In this document: positions 51,864 to 61,617 of the stretch, piece by piece
Numbering within the stretch: position 1 is the stretch's first letter
How the letters are laid out: every line of letters begins with the position of its first letter
Assembly: GCA_002778195.1 (NCBI GenBank)
Contig: PCDI01000016.1
Span: 468,332-532,331 of the forward strand
Direction: 5' to 3'
DNA: 64,000 nt
From: Raffaelea ambrosiae
Taxonomy: Eukaryota; Ascomycota; Sordariomycetes; Ophiostomatales; Ophiostomataceae
Made by a program: the position numbers and the translations under genes
Notes under the pieces: generated by a model
What the model was told of the DNA's origin: nothing
What the model saw: only the letters and a program-made list of their open reading frames with translations
The model's database searches: none

Positions 51864-53276
51864 CTAGAACTCGTCCGTGTAGTTGTACCGCTCGCGGCCC
51901 CAGTCGGCCGGGTCGCCGCCGGGCACACACAGTCCCAGCCGCCAAAAGTAGTCCCGGTGGGCAAAAAAGAGCTCCCACGGCTTGAGCCGGGGGGGCGGCG
52001 AAGACGAGGCAGAAGAACGCTTCCTTGTCGTGGGCGGCTCATCGTCGTCATTGCCACCATCGCCATCGCCATCATCGCCGTCGCCATCATCGCCATCGCC
52101 ATCGCCATCGCCGTCGCCGCCGGCAATACAATGCGGGTCCTCCCGCCCGCGACACGCCCGCAGGTCCCCCGGCGCCGGCGGCAGGTCCGCCTTGCCAATG
52201 TAGATCTCGCCCGCGTGCGACCGGTAGCTCCAGTCGGCCAGCGGCAGCAGCGGCACCGGGTCGTCCTTGTGTGTGATCCGGCGGTACGTCGGGGCGTGGG
52301 GTGCCTCGTTCTTGGTGGGGGGCCCGGCGGCCGCCTCGCTGGCGGCCTCGTCCAGCCCAAACACCGCCTCCAGGTACGTCGCCAGCGCCGCGTTGCCGAT
52401 CCGCGGCTCCCCAAACGTCGTCACCCGCACATCCTCCCAGCCCAGGACCGCCTTCATCTCCAGACCCGCCAGCGCAGCCACCGCGCCTCCCAGGCTGTGG
52501 CCCACCAGGTGGACCCGGAGGGGTTCGGGACGGGAAGAAGAAGAGGACGAAGAGTCTCTAGCTTGGGCCACGGCCGGCAGCACGAGCGTCCGGGCGCTCT
52601 TCCAGGACGCCAGGAAGCCCGAGTGGACGGTGCAGTTGGAGCACGGGGGGATGTGGGGCGACGGGGACGAGGAGGAGGAGGACGACGACGAGGCGGCGTC
52701 CGCGGGACGTCGCCGTCTTCCCACAAGCCGTCCCGCAAGCCGTCCCGCAAGCCGTCTGAGCCGCCCCCACAGGCTGCTGGGGTCCTCGTGCGCCTCCGGC
52801 TCCCCCGGCTCGTAGGGCACATACTCTTGCGGGATCGTGCTCAGGTCCACCACCGTGTTGGTGATGCTGTACGTGCCCCGAAAGGCCACGACGATTTCCT
52901 GGGCCGTCTGGTCGACGGCAATGTACCCGCAGTTGTCGCGCATCGACAGCACGCCCGTGTTCCAGGTGGTGACGAGGCGCATCGCGGGGAAGTCGCGGCA
53001 GCGCGAGACGCAGCGAAAGGGCGGGGCGATGCCGGTGGCCGTGTTCCCGACGCAGTAGGCAATGTCGACGAGACGGGCGTAGCGCTCGAGCGACGCGAAG
53101 AGCCCGGTCGGGATGCCGGCCGGGGGCGACGACGAGGCCGGCCGGCCGCCGTCTCGGGTGGGGCCGTCACCGGTGCGGTCCTGGGTGCTGTCCCCCAGAC
53201 GCACCTGCGAGGAGGCGGCGGCCGCCGCCGCCGCCGCGGTCGCTGCCGCCCCGAGGACCAATCCTCCCAGGTGCAT
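51864..53276 (-). CDS. Class 3 (Rhizomucor-type) secreted lipase with low-complexity insertions
   Basis: A single exon of 470 aa. The N-terminus MHLGGLVLGAAATAAAAAAAASS is a likely signal peptide. The fold is recognised from EIVVAFRGTYSITNTVVDLS (oxyanion region, about 127-146), HSGFLASW, the nucleophile elbow VHLVGHSLGGAVAAL (Ser261), TFGEPRIGN, YRRITHKDDPVPLLP (catalytic Asp339) and YRSHAGEIYI (His354), so the Ser-Asp-His triad is complete. The C-terminus LKPWELFFAHRDYFWRLGLC matches extracellular fungal triacylglycerol lipases. Unusual are an Arg/Ser-rich insertion (about 170-207) and an Asp-Gly repeat tail loop (about 380-415). Predicted extracellular; hydrolyses acylglycerols or other esters. 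Lid composition was not assessed. Confidence 0.93.
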   Translation of the reverse strand: MHLGGLVLGAAATAAAAAAAASSQVRLGDSTQDRTGDGPTRDGGRPASSSPPAGIPTGLFASLERYARLVDIAYCVGNTATGIAPPFRCVSRCRDFPAMRLVTTWNTGVLSMRDNCGYIAVDQTAQEIVVAFRGTYSITNTVVDLSTIPQEYVPYEPGEPEAHEDPSSLWGRLRRLAGRLAGRLVGRRRRPADAASSSSSSSSSPSPHIPPCSNCTVHSGFLASWKSARTLVLPAVAQARDSSSSSSSRPEPLRVHLVGHSLGGAVAALAGLEMKAVLGWEDVRVTTFGEPRIGNAALATYLEAVFGLDEAASEAAAGPPTKNEAPHAPTYRRITHKDDPVPLLPLADWSYRSHAGEIYIGKADLPPAPGDLRACRGREDPHCIAGGDGDGDGDGDDGDGDDGDGDGGNDDDEPPTTRKRSSASSSPPPRLKPWELFFAHRDYFWRLGLCVPGGDPADWGRERYNYTDEF

Positions 53277-55528
53277 CTCGTCTTTTCTTTGGCTTGTACG
53301 TGAGACAGATGGATCGGGGCCGAATGGAGAGCGTCTTCAGAGCTCTCTCAGATCACTCCTCTCGGAGACATCGCCAGCAAGGGAGAGAGAATGCGAGAAT
53401 GCGAGAATGCCCGATCACGATCGGCCGCCAGGGATGGATGCGCGCACGCGTGAAAAAAAAGAGACTCGTCGCGAGCCTCGTCGAACTCGTGAGAAAAAAA
53501 AAAAAAAAAGACCGAATGTTGTGAGATCAGATGCGACCAGATGCGATGAGAAATTGGCTCATGATACGAGAACAAGGGATGTTGCGCGGTAAATTCAATC
53601 ACGCAAAACAAAAGGGAAAAGAGCAATTTCACATTATGGGGGTGTATGAAAGATCCCTCTCCTCCCTCTTTGGTCTTTTTTTTCTGCTGGCCAAAAGAAG
53701 AACGTGAAAGACGGTCACCAAACTTGAGGGGGTTTCTCATACAAAGGGAAACGAGCAAGAAGTGGTTGGTGAAAACCGCCCAGCGTGAAAGCGGACCAAT
53801 AAGCAGGCAAGCCCCAAATCGGTTGGGAAATGGCGGGTTCCCTTTGGTGGTCATGCGACCCTGCGCTGACTTTGCCTCTTGGGGCGCGCCTTCCCCCGCA
53901 AATATGGGTGGCCAGCCAGACAGCCATCCCGGGATCATCTGGCCACTGCAGGTACGCCGATTTTGGAAGGATTGTGGCTCAGCGGCGATTGGCTGGGGAC
54001 ACCATGTGGCTTTACGAACGTCCTTCAGATGAGTCTGGAAAGAAGGAGGGCGCGAGATGTGTTTGTACAAGGATAAGAGCATATAAAAGAAAAAAAGAAG
54101 AAAAAAGAGAAAAAAAACCGAGTTTCATAAACCGAGTTTCATATCGTGTTGGGCATTTTCATCGGAAAGGGACTGTGTAGGTATGAGCTTGTACCATGTC
54201 TTGAATCAACTCATCCTGTGGTGTATTTTTTTGTTCTGTCTTGTTTCCAAAAAAAGAAAAGACGTTTTCTTTGTAAACACAAAAAAAAGAATATATACGA
54301 AAATGAAGCCAAGTATGAAAAGTTTAAAAAAAAAGGGGTACGCGCTCCACCTGCGGGAGAGGGCAAAGCATGCAGCGAAAAGTCACACCCAGAAAAAACG
54401 TAAAGACGCAAGGCGTAGAAACACAACAGTAATGGACATTGCTAAATCCAAACCAGTAAGAATAAAAAGTCCCCCCCAAAAGAAGAGAAGTTTAATGAGT
54501 ATCAAAGAATGGACAGAGAAGAAGAAGAGAACCAAAAAGACCAAAAAGACCAAGAAAAAGTTAAGAGATGCAGAACCGGACAACGTAAAGTGGTTCCTCC
54601 ACCAAAACAGCAGAAATGACAGTTGCCTGGTAGGTCTGCGCGTTGGTTGCTGGCAATCGGAGGTTGGCACCAAAGAAACCGTTTTCTTCCCTAGCTGCTG
54701 TCTCTGCATCTGTCCTTTTTTTATTTCTGGCGCGTGTTTGGTTCATAATAACAAAGAAAATGGAGAAAACAGAACAAAACACAAATAAAAAAGACGTTGA
54801 GAATTCCTTTTCGATTTTTTTCTTTTTTCCTTCGTGCGTCAACATCGTGGTGGTTGCCCTTGGGGGTTGTATGTGTGGTGTGTGTTTTGTGTTGCCTGTC
54901 CGGACTCTCCCAAGTTTTTCCTCCCTCCTCGCTTTTTGTTTCGCGTGGATATTCCCCTCTTTTTTTTTTCTTTCTCGTTTGTTTTCCCGTGGACGAGGGT
55001 CCGAACAAAGTTTGTCTTTGTGTGTCTTTGTGTGTTCTGCGGAGTGCTGTGTACCCAAAACAAAACCCGTACCGCTGCTGGCTATGCAAGAAACCCAGTG
55101 AACTGGTAGTAATTTTTGGTGGTGTCGAGAAAGTCGTTGTCGTCATATATCGTAAATCATCGTGAAAAAGCTTGCTTTTGCGGGACAAAAAAGCAGAAAA
55201 AAAGAAAGGAAACAGGAAAGAGTAGGGGGAAAAGAAAAGAAAAGAAAGCAGGAAAAGAGACCAGACAAAATAAGAGCAAAAATAAAGTAAAACAAAAAAG
55301 GTGTCCCTCCAAACATGTCCGTTTCCCCCTCCCAGTACAGCAGCAGGGAGTGGGTTTCCGATGGGATTTCCAAATCCTCCTTTCTGTCGGTGCCAATCCG
55401 GTCGCCTGAGCGTATGGATGGGGAAGGAAAGGAGTCGTTCGGGGTGGGTTTGGCCTTGTCCTTCTTGTTGCTTTCGTAGTTTGTTTTGCTTCCTTCTCTT
55501 TCTCTCCCCATCACGCCCAAGTCACTGT
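53277..55528. other. 2.25 kb gene-poor divergent/convergent spacer
   Basis: No supportable gene. A Lys-rich ORF at 54183-54788 (+) tracks A-rich simple sequence and has no recognised fold. Poly-A and poly-T tracts are common (about 53500-53515, 54960-54970). Confidence 0.5.
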
Positions 55529-58500
55529 TTAGTCTGCTGCGGCGATCGCCGTCCTGGAGTCGCGATGCTGTCCAATGTGTGGATGGTTGACCTCCTCCAG
55601 ACCGTTGCTGCTGGCGCTGCTGCGACGCGTCTGTCCGTCCGCCACTTCAATGACCGACCTCGACCGCTCCCGGCTGCTGCTAGGCATATCTGCATCCTCG
55701 TGTTGGACAGAACTCTCGCGTTTCTCGTGTGGCAGTGGCTCCTCGTGGTCGTGCTTGAGACTCTCAGGTTGCACCTGGAACCGGCTGTGGACGTGGTCGC
55801 GGTCATAGCCACGGCTGCCACCACCAGAATAGCCCTCGTCAAAGGCTCCACTCCGGCCGCCGTTGGCGCTTCCCTGTCCATTTCCAAGCTCGTGGCCGTG
55901 GCCCTGTCCGTTGTCAAAACTTTCGTCGTCGCCCTCCGTCCAGGCCATGATCTCGGGCCGCAGTGGGTTGTCCAGGTGCCAGGTGTCGGGGCCCACGCGC
56001 TTTGCAATGCCCACTTCGGGGCGCGTGGCCCAGTTGGTCAACGTGGTGTCGGTCTTACCGCCAAAGATGACCTGACTCTCGCGCCCGGCCGCCGCCGACT
56101 CGAGGTGTCGTGCCACGTGCTCCATGCGGTCGTCCCATGCATTGCTCCCATGAAAATCGGCACCGCAGCCCTGTGCAGGGCAGATCATGTAGTCTGGCAG
56201 GCGGCACCGGGGTTTCAAGCCGTCCAGCTGCAACTCCTTCAGCCGGTTCTCCCACTCCAGAATGGCTGGGTGGTTGGGCGTCTTGGTGCCCTGTTTGGCC
56301 TGCTTCAGCAGCTTCTTGACATGTGGCGGCGTATGCATGCGGCGCAGGTGTTGGGTGAACAAGTCCTTGCGGTTGAAGATCGCACCGTTCGGCAGGGAAA
56401 AGGCATTGTTGCTCCCGGCGACGCCGACCTTGTTCACCACCTTGCTGCACAGGTCGACCTGGCAGACCCAGTACTGCAGCAGGATGTGCTGGCTCATGAC
56501 ATGCCGCTTCCACTCGTTCTTGCTGGCAAATGTGGATTCGCAGCCGGCCCAGTTGAAGACGCACTGGAAGGGCCGAGTGTGTTGTTTACGCACGTGGTTG
56601 TGCAAGGAATCTGCATCCTTAAAACCAGCCTTGCATTCCTTGCAGAGGTGTGTTTGGCCGGCCAGTTTGATGGATATCTTGAAAGGCTTCTGCGCCGCCG
56701 CAGCCAAGAGGGGGTTCTTGTCGGCGACGTCGCCCATCTCACCAGGTTGGGACTGGCCGTTCTCGGGTTGGTCGGGTAGATGATGGTGGTGGTGGTGGTG
56801 ATGATGCTGGCTGTGGGCCGACTGCTGGTGGTATGGATGATGGTCCTGGCCACGCGAACGGTCGCTGCCCACCAAATCCTTCCTGCGCCCGCTTTGCGCC
56901 GCAGACGCTTCGGAGGGCAGGATTTTTCTTGCCGTGGGCAAGGCTTTTCTTGCCCGTTTCTGACCTGCCCGAAGTCCGTAAGCATCGCTGTCGCCGACTC
57001 CGGAGCCGGCCGGGGCAGGTGGCGATGTACCGGCGGCTGCGGCGGCAGCAGCTGCGACAGCCATAGCAATGCTGCTTTCATGTGTGTCCAACTTGGGCGA
57101 CGTGCTGGGCTGCGGCTCAGGCTCAGACTCTATCCACAGCTTGTCGACCATGGCCTCGTCGATCTTCTCCAAGACGTCGGGCTCAATGTGGCCAATGGTC
57201 GTGTAAGCCACAAAGGAGCCGGCAGGGCATGCAGTGAACAAGTGCCAGTAAGTCACCGGTACACGGATCACAATGATCGTTGAGAAGCCCGAGTACAGGC
57301 CCTCAACCTTGACGGTCTGGCGAGCCTCGGGGACGGCGTCGTAGATCCATTTGCCCCACTGGTTGACATCGACGCTGCCCCCCAGGACACGAAGGCAGAG
57401 GACGACTTGTGGCTCGTTCGGCAGAGCAGTCAGGATGATGCTTCGTTTGCGGAAAAGCCAGTAGTGCTTGGGAGAGTGTTTCTGCTCGGGGTCCGACTTG
57501 CTGTTGGAGGGATCCTTGGGTGGACGGCCGCGTCCGCGGGGTCTTGCCAGGGCCATGCGATTGGAGACCTGGGTGTGCAGCGTCTCGACATCGATGGGGC
57601 CTTCGGCGGCAACGGCCTCGAGCTCGTCGGCGAGCGCCTTGCTGAAGGTAATGCCGCCGACATCGGGGTCGAGATTGGGGCAGTCCAGAACCTCGACTGT
57701 GTTGCGCTTGGAAGCGCCGTAGCTGGCCCTGTCGATCGGGTAGTGGTAGGCGCTGCAAAAATCCAGCAGCAAGAGCACGTCGCAGTTGGTGTTTTCGCAA
57801 GCGACCTGGACGCCCTTGGACTCAACAGAGTTTGTGAAGCTCTTTCTTCGTCTAGTGGGGGATGGTTAGCAGGCAGGCAAACAAAACAATCGGTAGAACG
57901 TGTGTGCACGCGCGCGTGCATGTCGCACGGAAAAGGGCTACACGTACGGGACCCAGGTGGGAGCCTCGCCAACGCGGTTGTTAGGGACGCCCTGGCCGGC
58001 ATAGTAGACAATGGCGAGAGTGCCCGGATGGTTGTTCCGGCTCAAAAAGTTCTGCACCTGGTCGTACAGCAGCTGCTCGGGCGCGTTAGACCGGATGCCG
58101 TACGAGTGTGTCTGGAAGTAGTAGGTGGTGCGGAAGACGGCCTCGAGGCGGGTGACGTCTTCGCGCACGAGGACGTGCGGGTCGGCAAAATCCTCTTCCC
58201 AATAGAGCAGCAGGACGTCGACGTTCTCGTAGGTGGGCGACCGGCGGCCCCAGCCCTTCTGCACCGCGGCGCGGAAGCAGCGCGTGATGTCGCTCATAGT
58301 CTCCAGCGGCGTGTGAGTGGCCTTGACGGGGTCGCTGTCGGCATGGCCACCGGGGAGGTCAGCGCCGCCGACACCGGGCAGGCCGCCATTGTTGAAGATG
58401 TTGAGGCCGTTGTGCAGATGGGTGCCTCCGGTACCGTTGGCAGCGTCGGTGTGTGCAGCAGCAGCAGCCGCCGCCGCCGCCGCCGCCGCCGCCTTGATGT

Positions 58501-58789
58501 TGTTGTTGACATTGGCGGTGGTGAGGCTGTTGGCGGCGCTGGCGAGAGCTGCCAGACCGCCCCCATTGGTGATGGCGAGAGCCTCGTGTGCAACGGCCTG
58601 CATGGCGTTGCTCGTGGCGGCAGAGGAGGCGGCGGCGGCGGCGGTGGCGGCACTGCTGCTGAGGCCGGCACTGCTGCTGAGGCCGGCGGCAGCCGCTATG
58701 GCCTCGGCGGCCTCAACCTCGAGGCGCGTCCGCTTCCCAGAGACGGAGTCGTCCTCATCGTCTGGGTCACGGGACCGTTTCCGGTCCAT
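55529..58789 (-). CDS. Caspase-like domain / AT-hook / C2H2 zinc-finger fusion protein, 2 exons
   Basis: Exons are 58789-57948 and 57851-55529 (donor GTACGT, acceptor CTAG, phase 2), giving 1054 aa (an in-frame ATG six codons upstream is possible). A basic N-terminus (MDRKRSRDPDDEDDS...GKRTRLE) and an Ala-rich linker lead to a caspase-like domain (about 188-345): VDVLLLYWEED, LEAVFRTTYYFQTHSYGI, LAIVYYAGQG (262-267) and, after the splice joint, CDVLLLLDFCSAY (Cys313). Caspase relatives normally read YYAGHG with the catalytic His; here Gln266 stands there, so proteolysis is doubtful. RGRGRPPK at 386-393 is an AT-hook. C2H2 fingers follow at about 684-705 (CKECKAGF...HNHVRKQH), 711-736 and 744-787, the last with a long insertion. 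A poly-His run is at about 630-638. Likely nuclear and DNA-binding; role unknown. Confidence 0.85.
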
Positions 58790-59636
58790 CTGGACAGAAC
58801 ACCACACAGGGCTCTAGAGATGGGAGAGGTGCCACGCGCCGCGCAGTGGCACGCACGTGAGGGGAGGGGGGGGGCAGGAAAATAGCGAGCCCGGGGCGTG
58901 CGCGTAAAGCGAAAGGGGCGATGGATGACGAAAGGCGGCAGAGGGGACAAAAAAAGTGATGAGATGCGCTTTCGTCGGGTGGATTGTGTGTGTCCTCGGG
59001 CTCAGGCGTGCGTGATGCCGAGCATTGATACGCACGCGGGAGGTTGGGGGCTAAAACCGGGCCAGGCGCAGATGGAGTCGAGAAATAAAAGGAATGAAAA
59101 TAGAGAACGTGATGAATTGAAAGGGGAGCAGAGGAGGTTGCAAAAAAAAAAAAAAAGGGTTCGGGTTGTCAAAGAGCCTCCATTGGGGATGTGGGTGCGA
59201 TTTGGAGGAGGCTGGCGCAGATGTGCACGGAAATGGGGAGAGAGGGCAAGGAAGCGGAAGGATGGGCGAAAAGAGGGAAAAGGCGCAATGAGGAAAAAAA
59301 GAGGGAATGCGACGAGAGACGGGGCGAGATAGTAGAGATTGGGTGCCCGAAGGTGCTGCTGGGCTGGGGTGGGCAGGTTAGGTCGTTGCTCGTGAGCAGA
59401 CGAGAGGTGTGGGAAAAATAAAAAATCACGAGGCAAAATAAAAATAAAAATAAGGGAGAGAGATGGGGCTGTTTTTTTTTTCTTCTTGAATTTGTTGTTT
59501 GTTCAGCAAAAGAGAAAAGAAAAATCCGGAATTGCGTGAAACGACGAGAAAGGCGAGAAGGCACCAGAAGGGAAAGGGCCGAGGAGATATGAGAGAGGGA
59601 GAGAAAAAAAAAAAACAGGGAAGGAGCGCCAGCACA

Positions 59637-59700
59637 GAGAGAGAGAGAGAGAGAGAGAGGCAGGGCCGAGAGAGAGAGGAGAGAGAGAGAGAGAGAGAGG
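59637..59700. repeat. (GA)n microsatellite
   Basis: Interrupted GAGAGA tract on the + strand over more than 60 bp. Confidence 0.93.
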
Positions 59701-60610
59701 GGTTGGATCGCCCAAAAGGTCGAGAACTCTGGGAAAGGCTGCCCGAAGGGAAAAATAATGAAAAAAAAAAAGAAAGGTCAAAAAGGCCCGATGGCCAATC
59801 AGCAGCGCCAGAATGGCGGCGAACCCACCTTCCGCGCGCTCTGCCAGAGGGCGGGCTCTGAGCCTTTTTTTCCACTGATGCCGTGGCAGTCACGTGAGCG
59901 CCGTGCCCAGCCAGCCCACCACCCAACCCGACCGGGCAGGCGCGAAGAGCCAGCGAATGGAGAGCGCGGAAAAATGGGTGGCGGCCAGAAAATAAACCAA
60001 AATCAACCCCCCAAACCCCCAAACGCCAGATTAAGGCCCCCTGCCCATGCCCATGCCCTCCGACATCGTAGCCCAATGGCCGGCGGCCGTATCCACCGCA
60101 CACACCAGGGCTGCATGTAACCGGCGTTTCTGGGCTTCGGCCAGCGCTCGCTCTGATACAGGGCCGTGCTCCAGTCCTCTTTTCTTTAGTGTGTTTTTTG
60201 CTTAGTACTGTCGCTAGCTGATAGCAGGATGACGCGAATGCGTTTGAATGCGTCAAAGAGATAACTACCCCCCCCCCCTGTACACCGTACTGTTCTGGAA
60301 TGACGATCATTTTGCCATCGAACCGAAAACCCCGATCGTGGCGTTTTTTTTTTCTCTATTTTTTTCCTGCACGGTTCTGTGCGACCACCAACAGCAGCCG
60401 GGCGGGTGAGTGACTCTCGTGCGTGCGCGTGCATACGGAATATAGTACTATGTAGCTGCATAGTGTGCACTCTGACGTGGGCCATTGCCCAATGTCCATC
60501 TTGGCGGGGAGGGAGGGATGCGAAAAATGAGGGGCTGCGCAGGAGGAAGAAACGGGCAACACGGCAACGAACATGGGCGACACGACGGGAGGGGAAGGGG
60601 AGGGGGGGGG

Positions 60611-61410
60611 NNNNNNNNNNNNNNNNNNNNNNNNNNNNNNNNNNNNNNNNNNNNNNNNNNNNNNNNNNNNNNNNNNNNNNNNNNNNNNNNNNNNNNNNNN
60701 NNNNNNNNNNNNNNNNNNNNNNNNNNNNNNNNNNNNNNNNNNNNNNNNNNNNNNNNNNNNNNNNNNNNNNNNNNNNNNNNNNNNNNNNNNNNNNNNNNNN
60801 NNNNNNNNNNNNNNNNNNNNNNNNNNNNNNNNNNNNNNNNNNNNNNNNNNNNNNNNNNNNNNNNNNNNNNNNNNNNNNNNNNNNNNNNNNNNNNNNNNNN
60901 NNNNNNNNNNNNNNNNNNNNNNNNNNNNNNNNNNNNNNNNNNNNNNNNNNNNNNNNNNNNNNNNNNNNNNNNNNNNNNNNNNNNNNNNNNNNNNNNNNNN
61001 NNNNNNNNNNNNNNNNNNNNNNNNNNNNNNNNNNNNNNNNNNNNNNNNNNNNNNNNNNNNNNNNNNNNNNNNNNNNNNNNNNNNNNNNNNNNNNNNNNNN
61101 NNNNNNNNNNNNNNNNNNNNNNNNNNNNNNNNNNNNNNNNNNNNNNNNNNNNNNNNNNNNNNNNNNNNNNNNNNNNNNNNNNNNNNNNNNNNNNNNNNNN
61201 NNNNNNNNNNNNNNNNNNNNNNNNNNNNNNNNNNNNNNNNNNNNNNNNNNNNNNNNNNNNNNNNNNNNNNNNNNNNNNNNNNNNNNNNNNNNNNNNNNNN
61301 NNNNNNNNNNNNNNNNNNNNNNNNNNNNNNNNNNNNNNNNNNNNNNNNNNNNNNNNNNNNNNNNNNNNNNNNNNNNNNNNNNNNNNNNNNNNNNNNNNNN
61401 NNNNNNNNNN
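60611..61410. other. Assembly gap (800 N)
   Basis: All bases are N; a round 800-base length hints at an estimated size. Flanked by poly-G and poly-T homopolymers. Confidence 0.98.
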
Positions 61411-61617
61411 TTTTTTTTTTTTTTTTTTTTTTCCCATCTTCCAGTCCAGGAACAAATTGCACAGGTCTTTTACATACAAGACATGAAAGACTAGTTTCTC
61501 GAGTTCTTGAATTCTGGCCACGGGCAGCTTTGGCTTTCATGCTTACACCATTTTGCAGCAAATGGTCCCCGTTTGGGCCGGTTTCATGTTTTGGCTCTGG
61601 GCTCCGTTCTTCTCTAG

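Larger units (their letters stand above)
58790..61617. other. Gene-poor spacer containing an N gap
   Basis: No supportable gene in the resolved part. It is purine-rich on the + strand, with (GA)n tracts at about 59637-59700, a poly-A run near 59143-59156, and an N gap (60611-61410) bordered by poly-G on the left and a 22-nt poly-T on the right. It should hold the promoter of the zinc-finger fusion gene and the 3' flank of the Mms22-like gene. Confidence 0.5.

Noticed and set aside
54183..54788. Lys-rich + strand ORF of 201 codons
   Set aside because: Matches A-rich low-complexity DNA (AAAAAGACC repeats) and has no recognised domain.
60356..61561. Long ORFs spanning the N gap in several frames
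   Set aside because: They are open only because N codons do not encode stops; flanking translated parts are poly-Gly, poly-Phe or poly-Lys from homopolymers.
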